From assembly GCA_964556115.1 (NCBI GenBank), contig CAZKVC010000003.1, positions 1-64,000 of the forward strand: 64,000 nucleotides of DNA, in the 5' to 3' direction. Shown here in pieces: positions 43,221 to 52,176 of the stretch. Under the pieces are notes generated by a model that did no database searches, was not told where the DNA came from, and saw nothing but the letters and a program-made list of their open reading frames with translations. The stretch's first letter is position 1; each line of letters starts with the position of its first letter. The position numbers were made by a program, and so were the translations under genes. This stretch comes from Parvularcula sp964556115 (GTDB lineage Bacteria; Pseudomonadota; Alphaproteobacteria; Caulobacterales; Parvularculaceae).

Positions 43221-43594
43221 GGACGGAACATATAAGGAACTTCTGTGATTCCCAAGCGCTTAACTCAGCCGTCTTCCCGGAATTGGCGAAGCCGATATCC
43301 GGGACCCATGGACCAACGGTTTCGATTCTCATGGCGGATGGTTCGCACGTTCCGCCCACCCGGACGCCCGAGACCCGCACACTCCTCTTAGTACGGATCG
43401 TTCTCCGCCTGGCAGCAGGCAAGGTCAGCCCATGGGTCCCGGATAACGCCGACGGCGTTTCCGGGAAGACGGGTGGTTGGCGCGGGAAGGAATTGGGGCG
43501 GTGCGTTCCGCCTGCGGCTTCATCCATCCTTCACTTGATGGCTACGCCCGCCACTGGTCATTCGCCTGGCCATCCCTTAGCCAAGACCTCCCAC
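43221..43594. other. Gene-free region between GIY-YIG and nrdB
   Basis: This 374-bp stretch contains the inverted repeat pair and otherwise no supported gene. An open plus-strand frame runs through it and across nrdB, but is antisense to nrdB and not credible. Confidence 0.6.
43271..43470. repeat. Paired 41-bp inverted repeats upstream of the GIY-YIG gene
   Basis: The left unit (43271-43311) reads GTCTTCCCGGAA-N14-ATCCGGGACCCATGG. The right unit (about 43430-43470) is its reverse complement, with identical conserved ends and a different 14-nt centre. The centre of the right unit is itself a hairpin (AACGCCG/CGGCGTT). About 118 bp separate them. Such short extragenic units, often near solitary GIY-YIG genes, look like REP-type elements. 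Confidence 0.75.
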
Positions 43595-44614
43595 TCACCC
43601 CTTCATCTTCTCAAACTGAGCCCACACACCCTCAGCACCATGCCATGCACCCTGCGTTGCGCCTTTGGAATACTCCGTGGCCCGCGCTTCGAAGAAGTTG
43701 GCGTGCTCGACGCCGTTGAGCATCTCGCGCAGCCAGGGGAGCGGGTGCTTGGAGACGCCGTAGACTTCCGGAAGGCCGAGCTGCTGGAGGCGCCAGTCGG
43801 CGACGTGGCGGATATAGGACTTGATGTCGTCGGGCGTCATTCCGGGCACGTCGCCCGCCTCGAAGGCGAGGTCGATGAAGCGGTCCTCGAGGCCCACCAC
43901 TGTCTTGCAGCAATCGACGATGTCGTCGGCCACGGACTTGGTCAGGCAGCCGGTCTCCTGCGCGAAGGCGTGGAACAGCTGGACCATCCCCTCGCAGTGG
44001 AGGCTCTCGTCGCGGATCGACCAGGTGACGATCTGGCCCATGCCCTTCATCTTGTTCTGGCGCGGGAAGTTCATCAGCATGGCGAAGGATGCGAAGAGCT
44101 GGAGACCCTCCGTGAACGCGCCGAACATCGCAACGGTGCGCGCGATGTCGGCCTCGCTCTCGACCCCGAACTGGCCCATATAGTCGTGCTTGTCGGCCAT
44201 TTCCTTGTAGTCGAGGAAGGCGGAGAACTCGGACTCCGGCATGCCGATCGTCTCGAGGAGGAGCGCGTAGGCGGCGACGTGGATCGTCTCCATGTTGGAG
44301 AACGCGGCCAGCATCATCTTCACCTCGACGGGTTTGAAGACCCGCGCGTAGCGCTCCATGTAGTTGTCGTTCACCTCGACGTCGGACTGGGTGAAGAAAC
44401 GGAAGATCTGTGTCAGGAGGTTCCGCTCACCGTCCGAAAGCGCCCGCGCCCAGTCCTTGCAGTCCTCGCCCAGGGGTACCTCCTCGGGCATCCAGTGGAC
44501 CTGCTGCTGCTTCTTCCAGTAGTCGTAGGCCCAGGGGTAGCGGTGCGGCTTGTAGCCCTTGGAGGGGGTGAGAAGGCCCGGCAGGGGTCTGCCGTTGTCG
44601 ATGGCGTCGAACAT
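43595..44614 (-). CDS. nrdB: Ribonucleotide reductase class I, beta subunit
   Basis: The 339-residue R2 protein has di-iron ligands Asp78, Glu109 and His112, and a Tyr116 at the E-x-x-H-x-x-x-Y position of the radical tyrosine (METIHVAAY). Later ligands lie in EGLQLF and RDESLHCEGM. It reduces ribonucleotides together with NrdA, which is not in this window. TTGGAG precedes ATG 44614; the TTG start at 44626 is rejected. Two candidate NrdR boxes lie upstream. Confidence 0.95.
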   Translation of the reverse strand: MFDAIDNGRPLPGLLTPSKGYKPHRYPWAYDYWKKQQQVHWMPEEVPLGEDCKDWARALSDGERNLLTQIFRFFTQSDVEVNDNYMERYARVFKPVEVKMMLAAFSNMETIHVAAYALLLETIGMPESEFSAFLDYKEMADKHDYMGQFGVESEADIARTVAMFGAFTEGLQLFASFAMLMNFPRQNKMKGMGQIVTWSIRDESLHCEGMVQLFHAFAQETGCLTKSVADDIVDCCKTVVGLEDRFIDLAFEAGDVPGMTPDDIKSYIRHVADWRLQQLGLPEVYGVSKHPLPWLREMLNGVEHANFFEARATEYSKGATQGAWHGAEGVWAQFEKMKG

Positions 44615-44650
44615 GTTGATCTCCAATAGGCTCGGGCGGCGCTGATGATG

Positions 44651-44666
44651 CTACTGTATCTTGTGG
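44651..44666. promoter_or_regulatory. Candidate NrdR box 1 (nrdB promoter)
   Basis: CTACTGTATCTTGTGG resembles the NrdR consensus (roughly ACACTATATCTTGTGT). It lies 37 bp upstream of nrdB and 42 bp, four helical turns, centre to centre from box 2. Confidence 0.65.
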
Positions 44667-44692
44667 TCCGCTCAGCGTGAAACGGTGATTTT

Positions 44693-44708
44693 CCACAAGA
44701 TAATGTGG
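44693..44708. promoter_or_regulatory. Candidate NrdR box 2 (nrdB promoter)
   Basis: CCACAAGATAATGTGG is a near-palindrome matching the NrdR consensus in inverse orientation. Its left part also fits a DnaA box (TTTTCCACA, 44689-44697 region), so a DnaA contribution is possible. It is centred 42 bp from box 1. Confidence 0.68.
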
Positions 44709-44801
44709 GCTTCTGGTGAGTCGCAAGGGAACTCTTGTCGCGGGGGGCGCCGCAGCATATGCCGCTTCCCTCGCGCGGACCTCTTTGGCACAAGTGCCCC
44801 C

Positions 44802-45812
44802 ATGATGGGCAGGGTATTCGGGGCAGCGCTGGTTTTTCTGGCGCCTGCGGGAGCTTCGGCGGAGACCATGCAGAGCATGGCCCCGGCGGATGAGCGCGCG
44901 ACGGTGATCTTCACGGTCGAGAATGACGGCTATTTCGGGGAGGATGACAACTACACCTCCGGCCTCAGGCTCTCCTATCTCTCCAAGACGCGGGAACTCG
45001 ATGCCGCCTCCCGGTTCTTCGCGCACAAGGTCCTTGGCTTCGGAACGAACAATCCGCGCCTGCGATCGCGCCGGGGCTTCGCCCTCGGCCAGGAGATCTA
45101 CACGCCCCAGGATCTCAGGGCGAGCGGGTTTCTGCCGGACCAGCACCCCTATGCGGGCTATCTCTACGGCGAATATACCAGCCTGATCGAGCAGCCGAAC
45201 CAGGTCGACCGCGTGGGCATCCAGCTCGGCGTGGTCGGCCCGGAGGCCCTTGGCGAGGAGGCACAGGACCTTGTCCATGACTTCACCGGCCGCGAGCGGG
45301 CGCTGGGGTGGAGCAACCAGCTCCCCACCGCGCTCGGCCTCAATGTCCAGTATGAGCGCCAGCGGCGCCTCGCCCTCGGCTCGGTCGGGCCGCTCGGTTG
45401 GGATTTCGTGCCCAATCTCGGCTTTTCCGCAGGGACGGTGAAGACCGCGGCCCGCACCGGGGCCTTCTTCCGCATGGGCGAGAACCTCACCACCGGCTAC
45501 GGGCCGCCAAGGGTGCGACCGAATCTCGCAGGTTCAGGCTTCTTCACGCCGCAATCGGTGCGCAGCTGGTATCTCTTCGCTGGCGCCAATGCCGAAGCGA
45601 TCGCCCATACGATCTTCCTCGACGGCTCCCTGTTCGAAAGGTCCGATCCGCCAGTGCGCTCCAAACCGGTGGTGGCGGATTTCCAGGGCGGCGCGGCCGT
45701 GCAGCTTGGCCCGGCGCAGCTCTCCTTTACCTATGTCTACAGGACCCGGGAGTTCGACGAGCAGGACGAGCCCCAGCAATTCGGCGCCTTGAGCCTCGCG
45801 GCCAAGTTCTAG
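44802..45812 (+). CDS. LpxR-like outer membrane lipid A deacylase
   Basis: The 336-residue protein has a signal peptide (cleavage near ASA-ETM) and a predicted 12-stranded barrel ending in aromatic Phe. The LpxR active-site segment reads ENDGYFGEDDNYTSGLRLSY in pieces, containing the Asn-Asp pair, and HPYAGYLYGEY follows. LpxR removes the 3'-acyloxyacyl group of lipid A using Ca2+. Function is assigned by motif and fold; activity is untested. Confidence 0.82.
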   Translation: MMGRVFGAALVFLAPAGASAETMQSMAPADERATVIFTVENDGYFGEDDNYTSGLRLSYLSKTRELDAASRFFAHKVLGFGTNNPRLRSRRGFALGQEIYTPQDLRASGFLPDQHPYAGYLYGEYTSLIEQPNQVDRVGIQLGVVGPEALGEEAQDLVHDFTGRERALGWSNQLPTALGLNVQYERQRRLALGSVGPLGWDFVPNLGFSAGTVKTAARTGAFFRMGENLTTGYGPPRVRPNLAGSGFFTPQSVRSWYLFAGANAEAIAHTIFLDGSLFERSDPPVRSKPVVADFQGGAAVQLGPAQLSFTYVYRTREFDEQDEPQQFGALSLAAKF

Positions 45813-45897
45813 CGGGGGCGACACTGTAACCTTTCGCGGGGCCGAACGAAGAGGCGGCTGAGGGGTTCGTTCCCCCAAGATGACGAAAGGAGCCCTT

Positions 45898-46527
45898 ATG
45901 CGCTTTCTTCTGCCGATCATGGCCGCCGGCCTCGCTGCCTGCGGCGGCGGGGATGCCGCCTCTTCCGACGACACCCCGGCCAAGACCGATGCCGAAGCCA
46001 CCCTGCTGGTGGCGGGGGGCTGCTTCTGGTGTGTCGAAGCCGATCTCGAAAAGCTCGACGGGGTGGGCGACGTGATCTCGGGCTATGCCGGGGGCACGGG
46101 CGAGCCGACCTACAAGACCTATGATGCGCTGGGCCACCGCGAAGTGGCCCTCGTCCCCTATGATCCGGACACGATCAGCTTCGAGGAGCTGGTCGGCTTC
46201 TTTCTTCGCACGGTCGACGTGACGGACGAGGGCGGACAGTTCTGCGACCGCGGCTATGGCTACTCCACCGCCGTCTACTTTAGCGACGACGATGAACGCC
46301 GCATTCTCGAGCAGCTGATCGTCGAAGGCGAGGAGGAAATCGGCCAGGAGATCGTCACCCCGGTCGAGGAGCGCCCCCGCTTCACCCCGGCGGAAGCCTA
46401 CCATCAGGACTACTACAAGAAGAACACTTTCCGCTACGGCACCTACCGCAGGCTTTGCGGCCGCGACCGGACGGTGAAGGACGTATGGGGACAATCAGCC
46501 CCCGAACGTCTGGAGGCACGCAGCTAG
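45898..46527 (+). CDS. msrA: Peptide methionine sulfoxide reductase MsrA, lipoprotein
   Basis: The 209-residue protein has a lipobox LAAC (Cys15), a polar linker and the MsrA domain with catalytic Cys42 in GGCFWC. EVALVPYDP, DRGYGYSTAVYF and YHQDYYKKN follow. It reduces S-methionine sulfoxide in damaged proteins, here apparently outside the cytoplasm, so it needs an envelope electron donor. AAAGGAG precedes ATG 45898; ATG 45880 is less likely. Confidence 0.93.
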   Translation: MRFLLPIMAAGLAACGGGDAASSDDTPAKTDAEATLLVAGGCFWCVEADLEKLDGVGDVISGYAGGTGEPTYKTYDALGHREVALVPYDPDTISFEELVGFFLRTVDVTDEGGQFCDRGYGYSTAVYFSDDDERRILEQLIVEGEEEIGQEIVTPVEERPRFTPAEAYHQDYYKKNTFRYGTYRRLCGRDRTVKDVWGQSAPERLEARS

Positions 46528-46536
46528 CCTCGTCGC

Positions 46537-47880
46537 CTACTGGATCAGGTGCCAGCGTGTCTGGCGCCCGGCCAGATAGTCCACCTTCCCGCCATCGAAG
46601 CAGGCGCTCTGTTCGAGCTTGATCTGCACATGGTTGCCGTCCCATTCGGGCACTTGGGCCTTGGTGTTGCCCTCGATGGCGTAGCAGGTGTTCTCGTGAA
46701 GCGGCCAGTCGCCCGAGACCGGCACGCGCTCCTGGTTGTCCCACATGCCGATGGTCGTCCCCGGCGCGTGGCCGACATAGCCGATGGGGTGGGTATAGGT
46801 GGCGCAGTCGAGGCCGGAGCGATCGCATTTGCGCCTCGTCATCCTGAGGACCTCGTTGCCGGTTCGGCCGGTCTTGAAGGAGGAGGTCAGATGGTCCTGC
46901 CACTGATTGCCCGTGGCGAGGGCCGCCTTCAACCCTTCGGGCACGCCCTCCTCGCCCAGCCGTGCGACATAGCCCATCTCCTGGGTGTCCGTGCAAAGAC
47001 GGAGATAGCAGATGCCGACATCGGTATGGATGACGTCGCCGGGCATGATGACCCCGTCCCCGCCGCAGAAGGTGTCGTCTTCCCCGCAAGGGTTCTCGCG
47101 GCGCTGGAGATCGACGCTCGGCAGGAACCAGGGCTCAAGCCCCAGGTCCGAAAAGCGCTGGCGGATATACCAGACCACGTCGTCCGTATGCGTGACGCCG
47201 GGGGTGATGACCCGGCTCGAGAAGGCTTCGCCGATGACCATGCGCGCAAGGCCGACGACATGGCCGTAGCTGGCCATTTCCTGCGGGCTGCGCGTCTCGG
47301 CCCAGCGCACCGCCAGTTCTTCGGCAGAGGTCAGCCTGGCCCGGTCTTCCTGCCGTAGGGCGGCCGTCAGGCGCTCATGAAGCCCCGCCGTCAGCCCATC
47401 GGCCAGGGCCCAGTTCTCCGAACGGTTGATGCCGATGGCCTGGGGGCTCTTCTCGGCGATGAGACCCGCGAGCGCCTTCCACTGCTCGTCGAGATCGCCG
47501 CCTTCCCAGGCTGCTTCATAAGGGGCGCCGAGGGGGTAGCGGTTGACGGTCAGCGCATCGACACCCTCTGCGGTCCGGTGAAAGACCAGCATGGTGGTCC
47601 GTCGCGCGGCAAAGGTCGGTTGGGGCACGAGGGTGAAATGGAGCGGATCCTCGACATATTCGCGGCTGATGACCAACCACATGTCGATGCCGGTCTCATC
47701 CATCAGTGCGGGGAGGAGGTTTTCGAGCCGCTGGTCCAGCGCCGCGTTCTGCGATGCGAAGCGGTCGCGATGCTCGAGCACCTGACGCGGCCCGTCCACC
47801 GCGCGCCCCTGGGCGAAACCATCCGCCTGCCCCTGCACTGCCCCAGCCGCCAGAAGCGCCATCAAACTCATCAGGACCAT
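46537..47880 (-). CDS. Exported M24 family metallopeptidase (Xaa-Pro aminopeptidase-like)
   Basis: The 447-residue protein has a signal peptide (MALLAAGAVQGQA) and a pita-bread fold. Likely metal ligands are Asp pairs in IHTDVGICYLRLCTD, His in GYVGHAPG, and Glu in HENTCYAIEGN and KLEQSA. Cysteines in NPCGEDDTFCGGDG and elsewhere fit disulfide formation outside the cytoplasm. GGGGAGGG precedes ATG 47880. Confidence 0.86.
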   Translation of the reverse strand: MVLMSLMALLAAGAVQGQADGFAQGRAVDGPRQVLEHRDRFASQNAALDQRLENLLPALMDETGIDMWLVISREYVEDPLHFTLVPQPTFAARRTTMLVFHRTAEGVDALTVNRYPLGAPYEAAWEGGDLDEQWKALAGLIAEKSPQAIGINRSENWALADGLTAGLHERLTAALRQEDRARLTSAEELAVRWAETRSPQEMASYGHVVGLARMVIGEAFSSRVITPGVTHTDDVVWYIRQRFSDLGLEPWFLPSVDLQRRENPCGEDDTFCGGDGVIMPGDVIHTDVGICYLRLCTDTQEMGYVARLGEEGVPEGLKAALATGNQWQDHLTSSFKTGRTGNEVLRMTRRKCDRSGLDCATYTHPIGYVGHAPGTTIGMWDNQERVPVSGDWPLHENTCYAIEGNTKAQVPEWDGNHVQIKLEQSACFDGGKVDYLAGRQTRWHLIQ

Positions 47881-47957
47881 TGCGCCCTCCCCTCGTTCAG
47901 ACCGCGATTAGAGAGGTTGCGCGCACCGCCGCCAAGCCCGCCTTGCAGACGACCTTC

Positions 47958-49004
47958 TCAAAGGAGGTCCTCGCGGCCCTCTTCCTTGAGCTTTTCGATC
48001 ACCGCCTTGACGTCCTGGGCGCGGTCCGCGGGGGTGATCAGGATCGCATCCCGGGTGGCGACGACCACCATCCCCTGAAGGCCGATCGCCGTCACCGCGG
48101 GGCCGTCACCCGTCCGCTTGATGAGGGTGTCGCTGCAATCCACGGTCAGGATGTCGCCGCCCTCTTCGGTTTCGGCGAAGTCCTTCACCGCCGCCCAGGA
48201 GCCGATGTCGTTCCAGCCGATCGTCACGGGACTGACGACCGCGGCCTTGTCGGTCTTCTCCATGATCGCGTAGTCGATGCTGTCCGACGGAACCGCGCCG
48301 AAGGCTTCCTCATCGAGAAGCCGGACCCCGTCCTCTTCGCGGCTCCCTTCGAAGGCGGTGACGGACGCTTTCAGCATCTCGGGCGCGTGGCGTTCCGCCT
48401 CGGCGAGGAGGCTCTCGGCACGGAAGAGGAAGATCCCGGCATTCCAGGCGTAATTGCCATCGGCGAGATAGCGCTCGGCGGTGGCCCGGTCGGGCTTCTC
48501 GACGACGGCCTGAACCTCGAAGACACCTTCGCTGATCTCCGCCCCCTGACGGATATAGCCATATCCGGTCTCCGGGCCCGTCGGCGCGATGCCGAGGGTG
48601 ACGAGGCGCCCTTCCCTCGCCGCATCGGCGCCGCGCTGCACGGCCTCGATGAAACCCTCCGGATCGGCGATATGATGGTCCGCAGGCAGAAGAAGAACGA
48701 GATCGTCGCCTGCGCCCGATGCCAGCGCCGCCATGATGGCCGCGGGGCCGGTGTTGCGGCCGAAGGGCTCGAGGATCACCCGGCCCCTCACCTCGCCTGC
48801 ATGATCGCGCAGGAGGTCCTCGTGGATCGCCGAGCCGATGAAGACCGGTGCGGCGAAGCCCTCTCCGCCGACCCGGTCCAGGGTCTCTTCGAGCATCGTC
48901 TTGTCACTGACGAGTTTCTGGAACTGCTTGGGCGCGGCCTTGCGCGAAAGCGGCCAGAGGCGGGTGCCGCTGCCGCCGACCATGATGACGGGGTTGATGT
49001 TCAT
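47958..49004 (-). CDS. manC: Mannose-1-phosphate guanylyltransferase
   Basis: The 348-residue nucleotidyltransferase has the sugar-nucleotide signature MVGGSGTRLWPLSRK, the LPADHHI and VVEKPD motifs, and NAGIFLF. It makes GDP-mannose for surface polysaccharide or O-antigen. It lacks the C-terminal phosphomannose isomerase domain of bifunctional enzymes. ATG 49004 is used. It lies just downstream of the GST and the type I secretion locus, a position worth noting. Confidence 0.92.
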   Translation of the reverse strand: MNINPVIMVGGSGTRLWPLSRKAAPKQFQKLVSDKTMLEETLDRVGGEGFAAPVFIGSAIHEDLLRDHAGEVRGRVILEPFGRNTGPAAIMAALASGAGDDLVLLLPADHHIADPEGFIEAVQRGADAAREGRLVTLGIAPTGPETGYGYIRQGAEISEGVFEVQAVVEKPDRATAERYLADGNYAWNAGIFLFRAESLLAEAERHAPEMLKASVTAFEGSREEDGVRLLDEEAFGAVPSDSIDYAIMEKTDKAAVVSPVTIGWNDIGSWAAVKDFAETEEGGDILTVDCSDTLIKRTGDGPAVTAIGLQGMVVVATRDAILITPADRAQDVKAVIEKLKEEGREDLL

Positions 49005-49017
49005 TGGTGTTCTTCCC

Positions 49018-49650
49018 TTAGCCGCTGATGCTGCGGCGTTCGTCGAGCCTGCTGCGCCAGCGCCAGATCGCCTGGTGATCCTCACCCGGCTGGCCTTTCA
49101 CGGCTCTCGAAAAATCAAGCGCCACGAGGGCCGTGATGTCGGCGGCGGAGAAATGCTCACCCGCAAGATAGTCCCGCCCGTCGAGCTGCTGCTCAAGGAC
49201 GTCCCAGAAGCGCTTGAGACGCGCGGCGCCCCGCTCGGCGAGCTGGGGGATCTGCTCGTAATTGTCAGGCCCTGTCAAAGCCCGGCCCGCCATCTTTGGC
49301 GAACGGTTGCGCAGGGTTTCGGCGATGGCGAGAAGCCCCTCGAACTCCGCGCGCGCGTTCCAGCTTGCAACCTCGCCGCGCTCCGCCGGGGTGGTGCCCA
49401 GAAGCGGCGGGTTCGGATAGGCGGCATCGGCCCAGGCGAGGATGCCGGCGTTCTCGGTCAGGACCGTGCCGTCCTCGAGCTTGAGCGCCGGCACCGTGCA
49501 GTTGGGGTTGATCGCGCGGTAGGCCTCGCCGAGCTGCTCTTCGGCCAGAAGATCCACCACCACCACGTCATGGGCGATGTTCTTCTCCGCAAGGACAATA
49601 CGCGCGCGCCGGGGGCTCGGCGCCATGGGGTAGTCGTAAAAGGTGATCAT
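49018..49650 (-). CDS. Glutathione S-transferase family protein
   Basis: The 210-residue protein has a thioredoxin-like N-domain (MITFYDYPMAPSPRRARIVLAEK; NPNCTVPALKLEDGTVLTEN with the cis-Pro and Glu-Asn glutathione contacts). A helical C-domain contains LAGEHFSAADITALVALDF. It conjugates or reduces electrophiles; substrate unknown. A longer open frame upstream overlaps tolC and is not used. Confidence 0.92.
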   Translation of the reverse strand: MITFYDYPMAPSPRRARIVLAEKNIAHDVVVVDLLAEEQLGEAYRAINPNCTVPALKLEDGTVLTENAGILAWADAAYPNPPLLGTTPAERGEVASWNARAEFEGLLAIAETLRNRSPKMAGRALTGPDNYEQIPQLAERGAARLKRFWDVLEQQLDGRDYLAGEHFSAADITALVALDFSRAVKGQPGEDHQAIWRWRSRLDERRSISG

Positions 49651-49729
49651 CGCCGGCTCCCTCGCGAATATTCGTGCAAGGTCGCCTAACAGCCTTCCCG
49701 CCCCCGGGCCAGCGCCGGGCGCGCATGGC

Positions 49730-51010
49730 TCACTGCGCGATGTCGAGATCCGACGCCGTGAAGAGGCCGATGCTGACGAGAAGGTCCACCGCCGCCATCT
49801 TGAGATCGCGCTCGGTCTCGGCGAACTGGATGCGTGAGGCATTGAGATCACGCTCGGCATCGAGGACGTCGATGGTGCTGCGTGTGCCGAAACCCGCCTC
49901 GGTGCGCATGCCTTCCACCGCCTGAAGGTTCGCGGCCACCGACTGTTCGCTGGCGGCGAGCTGGAACTGCAGCGCCTCATAGCTTCGCCATGCCGCAACG
50001 ACGTCGATCTCCACGTCGCGGATGGCTTCGGTGACCTCGAACTGGCGCAGCTTGCGGACCTTCTTCGCCCGCTGGAGCTGCGCCCGCGCGCCGCCCGCCT
50101 GGTAGAGCGGAACCTGAAGGGTCGCGGCGACGGTCCCGAGGGTCTGCTCGATCTCGACGCCGGTGAATTCGAAGACCTGGTCGCGGTAGAGGACCCGCGC
50201 CTCCACCCCCACTTTGGGCAGGAGGGCCGAGCGCGAAATGCCGACCTGCGCATCGGCGAAATCCGCGGTGCGGCGGAGCTGCTCGATGACGGGGTTGTTG
50301 TCCCGCGCGAGCCGCAGCGCTTCGTCGAGGCTTTGAGGCAGGGGCACGGGGATGGCGATGGGGCCGATCCTGCCGGCAGGCGGTGCTCCGATCAGGCGGG
50401 TGAACTCCTGTTCGGCGACCTGAAGTTCCGCCCTGGCGCGCGCCAGCCCCGCCGAAGCATCGGAGAGGCGTGCCTCGCTCTGCGCCACATCCGTCCGTGT
50501 CCGCTCGCCCGCCTGAAGCCGCCGCGCCTCGGCATCCCGCTGGGTCCGAAGGCCGGTTTCGAGATCGGCATAGAGAGCCTCGACCTCGCGGCCAAGCCGG
50601 ACATTGGCATAGGCGGCCGTGACCGCGCGCAGGACGTCGTTCTCGGTCACCTCGAGCGAAGCTTCGCCTGCATCGATATTGGCCCGCGCCGCACGCATGG
50701 CCGAGCGGGTCCTGAAGCCGTCGAAGACCGGCTGGTTGAGCCTCAGACCAGCCTGGTAACCGGTGTTCTCGATATCGAGCTCCGTACGCTGAACGGAACC
50801 TTCGGCGAGGAGAGTCGGAAGATAGCCGGTCCGCGCGATGGCGAGATCGGTCTTCAGCGCATCGAGGCCGAGCCGGTCGATCTCGAGGGTGTCGTTCTGC
50901 CGATAGGCGAGGCGCAATGCCTCGCCATAGCTGGCCACCTGAGCGAAGGCCGGGGCGACGGAGACAAGGGCGGCGGCGGCGAACGCGATGGGGGTCGAAC
51001 GATAAGACAC
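49730..51010 (-). CDS. TolC family outer membrane factor of type I secretion
   Basis: The 426-residue protein starts with GTG and a signal peptide (cleavage near AFA-QVA). It shows the duplicated TolC architecture of coiled-coil helices (ADLETGLRTQRDAEARR; AKKVRKLRQFEVTEA) with an outer-membrane beta portion. It forms the exit channel and docks with HlyD/ABC from the adjacent genes. Last gene on this strand of the locus, 14 nt after the LuxR-type regulator. Confidence 0.92.
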   Translation of the reverse strand: MSYRSTPIAFAAAALVSVAPAFAQVASYGEALRLAYRQNDTLEIDRLGLDALKTDLAIARTGYLPTLLAEGSVQRTELDIENTGYQAGLRLNQPVFDGFRTRSAMRAARANIDAGEASLEVTENDVLRAVTAAYANVRLGREVEALYADLETGLRTQRDAEARRLQAGERTRTDVAQSEARLSDASAGLARARAELQVAEQEFTRLIGAPPAGRIGPIAIPVPLPQSLDEALRLARDNNPVIEQLRRTADFADAQVGISRSALLPKVGVEARVLYRDQVFEFTGVEIEQTLGTVAATLQVPLYQAGGARAQLQRAKKVRKLRQFEVTEAIRDVEIDVVAAWRSYEALQFQLAASEQSVAANLQAVEGMRTEAGFGTRSTIDVLDAERDLNASRIQFAETERDLKMAAVDLLVSIGLFTASDLDIAQ

Positions 51011-51024
51011 GAGTGCTGCCGTCC

Positions 51025-52176
51025 TTACTGGCTGGAACCGAAATCGGCGAAGGGCGCGGATCGGCTGCTGACGAATTTTCCGAGCTCGAACTGGTTGCGA
51101 AGACCAAGCTTGCCGAGGACGCGCTTGACATAGGTCCTGCCCGTCTCCTCCGAGAGCCCCAGCTCTTCCGCCGCATCGCTCAGCGCGCCGGTGCGCGCCA
51201 TGGCGGTGAGGAACTTGGCTTCGGAGCGAAGGAGCCCCGCGGCCTCGAAGAAAGCCTGCCTCGGCAGCGGCGCGGCTTCCTCCGTCTGCAGCGCGATCAC
51301 CGCGCCGCCCGGAAAGCCGGGCTCCCTCGGCAGGGTCCTGATGACCAGGATCAGCCTTGCATCGTCATTGAGAGCGATCGAGCAGACATGGTCGCAGACC
51401 CTGTCGAGACCGCTTGCCACCGCCTCCTTCAGGAGCTGCGTGGTGTTGCTTCGGCTGGTGGTAAGGCAGCCCTCCTTGTCCGCCTGAAGAACATCCGCGC
51501 TCTTCAGATAGCGGTCCGCCTGCCGGTTGGCATAGAGGAGCTTCAGGTCCGGCCCGACCACGAGAACGGGCTGGCTCAGGCTCCAGAATGCACGCCATCC
51601 GAGCTTCTTCTGGTTCTGGATCTGCGCTGTGTGACGCTGGGCGAAGGCGCAGTGCCTGAGGATGACCGTCGTCTGCTGAACATCGCGGTCATAGAACGGC
51701 ATTTCGCGCGGCTCGCGGCGCAGATAGACGCCGACATAGCGGTCACCCCGCTTCCCGTCGATCCGGCAGGCCGCCAGGCCCGAGAATTCGAGGAGCCAGT
51801 CGAGCCCGCCACCCTGGGCGAAGGCCTCGAGACCGCGCCTTCCGAAGGTCACGACCTCGTCCCCCGCCGCGGTACGGAAACCGCTCTTGCGCAAGGCTGT
51901 CAGCAGGATGATGATCTGTGACCTTGCGAGCCCGTGACGTCTCAGTCCCTGCCCGTAGATCGAGGGCTCGGCGCCCCGGTCGGCCGTTCCGGCTATGCCG
52001 AGGCTGACATCGGCGTCGATGAAGGCCGTCGCAGCCTGCCATGCCTCCGACGTTATGGAAGAATCCTGGCCGGCCCTTCCCGTCTTGGAGAGGAGGAGCC
52101 CCTTGCTGACCCGTTCGGTTTCCTGTGACAGCTGCCTGTCCAGCAAAGCCCCGTCGGCTGTATCGAGCATTTCCAT
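51025..52176 (-). CDS. PAS/LuxR-type transcriptional regulator of the secretion locus
   Basis: The 383-residue protein ends with a LuxR-type helix-turn-helix (LLRSEAKFLTAMARTGALSDAAEELGLSEETGRTYVKRVLGKLG in pieces). Before it lies a PAS-like region around WSLSQPVLVVGPDLKLLYANRQADRYL. No receiver domain with a phospho-Asp is seen, so it probably senses a small molecule or redox state. GTGAGGGAAC precedes ATG 52176. It sits between HlyD and TolC in the same orientation, so it is likely the locus's own regulator. Confidence 0.86.
   Translation of the reverse strand: MEMLDTADGALLDRQLSQETERVSKGLLLSKTGRAGQDSSITSEAWQAATAFIDADVSLGIAGTADRGAEPSIYGQGLRRHGLARSQIIILLTALRKSGFRTAAGDEVVTFGRRGLEAFAQGGGLDWLLEFSGLAACRIDGKRGDRYVGVYLRREPREMPFYDRDVQQTTVILRHCAFAQRHTAQIQNQKKLGWRAFWSLSQPVLVVGPDLKLLYANRQADRYLKSADVLQADKEGCLTTSRSNTTQLLKEAVASGLDRVCDHVCSIALNDDARLILVIRTLPREPGFPGGAVIALQTEEAAPLPRQAFFEAAGLLRSEAKFLTAMARTGALSDAAEELGLSEETGRTYVKRVLGKLGLRNQFELGKFVSSRSAPFADFGSSQ

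Noticed and set aside
42835..43527. Longer minus-strand frame over the GIY-YIG gene
   Set aside because: It is a different frame; the real domain reads TVYIMAS...GTLYTG from 43220.
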